Of a stretch of DNA of 64,000 nucleotides, positions 63,507 to 64,000 are shown piece after piece (the first letter of the stretch is position 1; every line of letters begins with the position of its first letter). The DNA comes from Caballeronia sp. TF1N1 (GTDB lineage: Bacteria > Pseudomonadota > Gammaproteobacteria > Burkholderiales > Burkholderiaceae). The notes beneath the pieces were generated by a model that had not been told where the DNA came from, made no database searches, and saw only the letters and a program-made list of their open reading frames with translations. The position numbers and the translations under genes are program-made. The DNA lies in NCBI RefSeq assembly GCF_022878925.1, contig NZ_CP084627.1, positions 248,001 to 312,000 of the forward strand. The letters are read 5' to 3'.

Positions 63507-64000
63507 ATGAACGACATTCCCGCCTACACCGCTGAAGATACCCGTCGCCGCGTATTCGCGATCGTCGGGGCATCGTCGGGCAATCTCGTCGAATGGTTCG
63601 ACTTCTATATTTATTCGTTCCTTGCGCTGTATTTCTCGGCGGCCTTCTTCCCGAGCGGCAATCCGACCACGCAATTGTTGAATACCGCTGGCGTGTTCGC
63701 GGCGGGCTTTCTCATGCGCCCGATCGGCGGGTGGCTCTTCGGCCGTATCGCCGACAAACACGGCCGCCGCAACGCAATGATGATTTCCGTGCTGATGATG
63801 TGCGGCGGCTCGCTCGTCATCACCTTTCTGCCGACGTATTCGAGCATCGGCGCGTGGGCGCCGTTCTTTCTGCTGATCGCGCGGCTCTTCCAGGGCTTGT
63901 CCGTCGGCGGCGAGTACGGCACGAGCGCAACCTATATGAGCGAGGTGGCGCTGCGCGGCCGTCGCGGTTTCTTCGCATCGTTTCAATATGTGACGCTAAT
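63507..64000 (+). CDS. MFS metabolite:H+ symporter, partial (window end)
   Basis: The first 164 codons of a major facilitator of the metabolite/H+ symporter type (KgtP or ProP group). [20 protein letters not shown] opens the first membrane segment, [14 protein letters not shown] is the signature loop and [17 protein letters not shown] follows. The rest lies beyond the window. It probably imports a dicarboxylate or 2-oxoglutarate. The 324 bases between it and the divergent DUF2891 gene hold no other gene. Confidence 0.85.
   Translation, partial: MNDIPAYTAEDTRRRVFAIVGASSGNLVEWFDFYIYSFLALYFSAAFFPSGNPTTQLLNTAGVFAAGFLMRPIGGWLFGRIADKHGRRNAMMISVLMMCGGSLVITFLPTYSSIGAWAPFFLLIARLFQGLSVGGEYGTSATYMSEVALRGRRGFFASFQYVTL

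Overview
The window reads as a Burkholderiaceae chromosome segment, most like Caballeronia, Paraburkholderia or Burkholderia. This is inferred from the high GC content, the oxalate-type CoA gene cluster, the podovirus-like DUF1073 portal and DUF2184 capsid genes, and the general gene content. No rRNA or tRNA gene was seen.

Positions 1-20110 hold a decayed prophage. An early block (ParB-like protein, DUF7694, RusA resolvase, zinc-finger primase part, helicase) is packed with ATGA-type overlaps. A promoter-terminator unit, a Cys-rich regulator candidate and a ParB-methyltransferase fusion follow. Three reverse-strand accessory genes each carry the same 36-bp upstream element. Then come the small and large terminase, portal, DUF2213, cement and capsid genes. 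Cargo genes on the reverse strand have been inserted after the terminase and inside the portal gene, including an ADP-ribosyltransferase-like protein. The portal lacks its C-terminus and the major capsid gene is reduced to its two ends, so the phage cannot be functional.

Positions 20117-26250 hold pieces of a type VI secretion effector island: an N-terminally clipped DUF4123 adaptor, a DUF3304 lipoprotein, a Tle1-type DUF2235 lipase, a PAAR tip protein, two membrane proteins (the second truncated) and an inverted Rhs core fragment with neither end.

Positions 26256-36216 hold a type I-F CRISPR-Cas locus. There is no cas1, and only the C-terminal third of cas3 remains. Cas8f, Cas5f, Cas7f and Cas6f are intact. 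The array has 45 repeats, then an IS256-family element with a split transposase, then two more repeats and a degenerate terminal one. Between the cas3 remnant and cas8f lies a degenerate two-hairpin mini-CRISPR. Its short spacer repeats 17 bases of the cas8f promoter, covering the -35 box next to a CC dinucleotide. It looks like a natural Cas-regulating guide RNA and is the most interesting feature of the window.

Positions 36403-53329 are metabolic: an aldehyde dehydrogenase, a LysR regulator divergent from an OxlT-type oxalate/formate antiporter, a second LysR, a PanE2-like (candidate oxalyl-CoA reductase) gene, a FadR-type GntR regulator, a second SucCD pair, and an operon of a ThDP enzyme, formyl-CoA:oxalate CoA-transferase, an NDP-forming acyl-CoA ligase and a FAH-family protein. 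Copies of one operator-like sequence (TTGTATATCA) link the PanE2, GntR, SucCD and ThDP/Frc transcription units. Together they suggest import, CoA activation, decarboxylation or reduction of oxalate or a related small acid.

Positions 53433-64000 are ordinary chromosomal genes: a CsbD-like protein, a response regulator with a KaiC-like ATPase, an OmpA lipoprotein, Ogt, a secreted nuclease, an alpha/beta hydrolase, a MATE pump, YnfA, DUF2891 and the start of an MFS symporter cut by the window edge.
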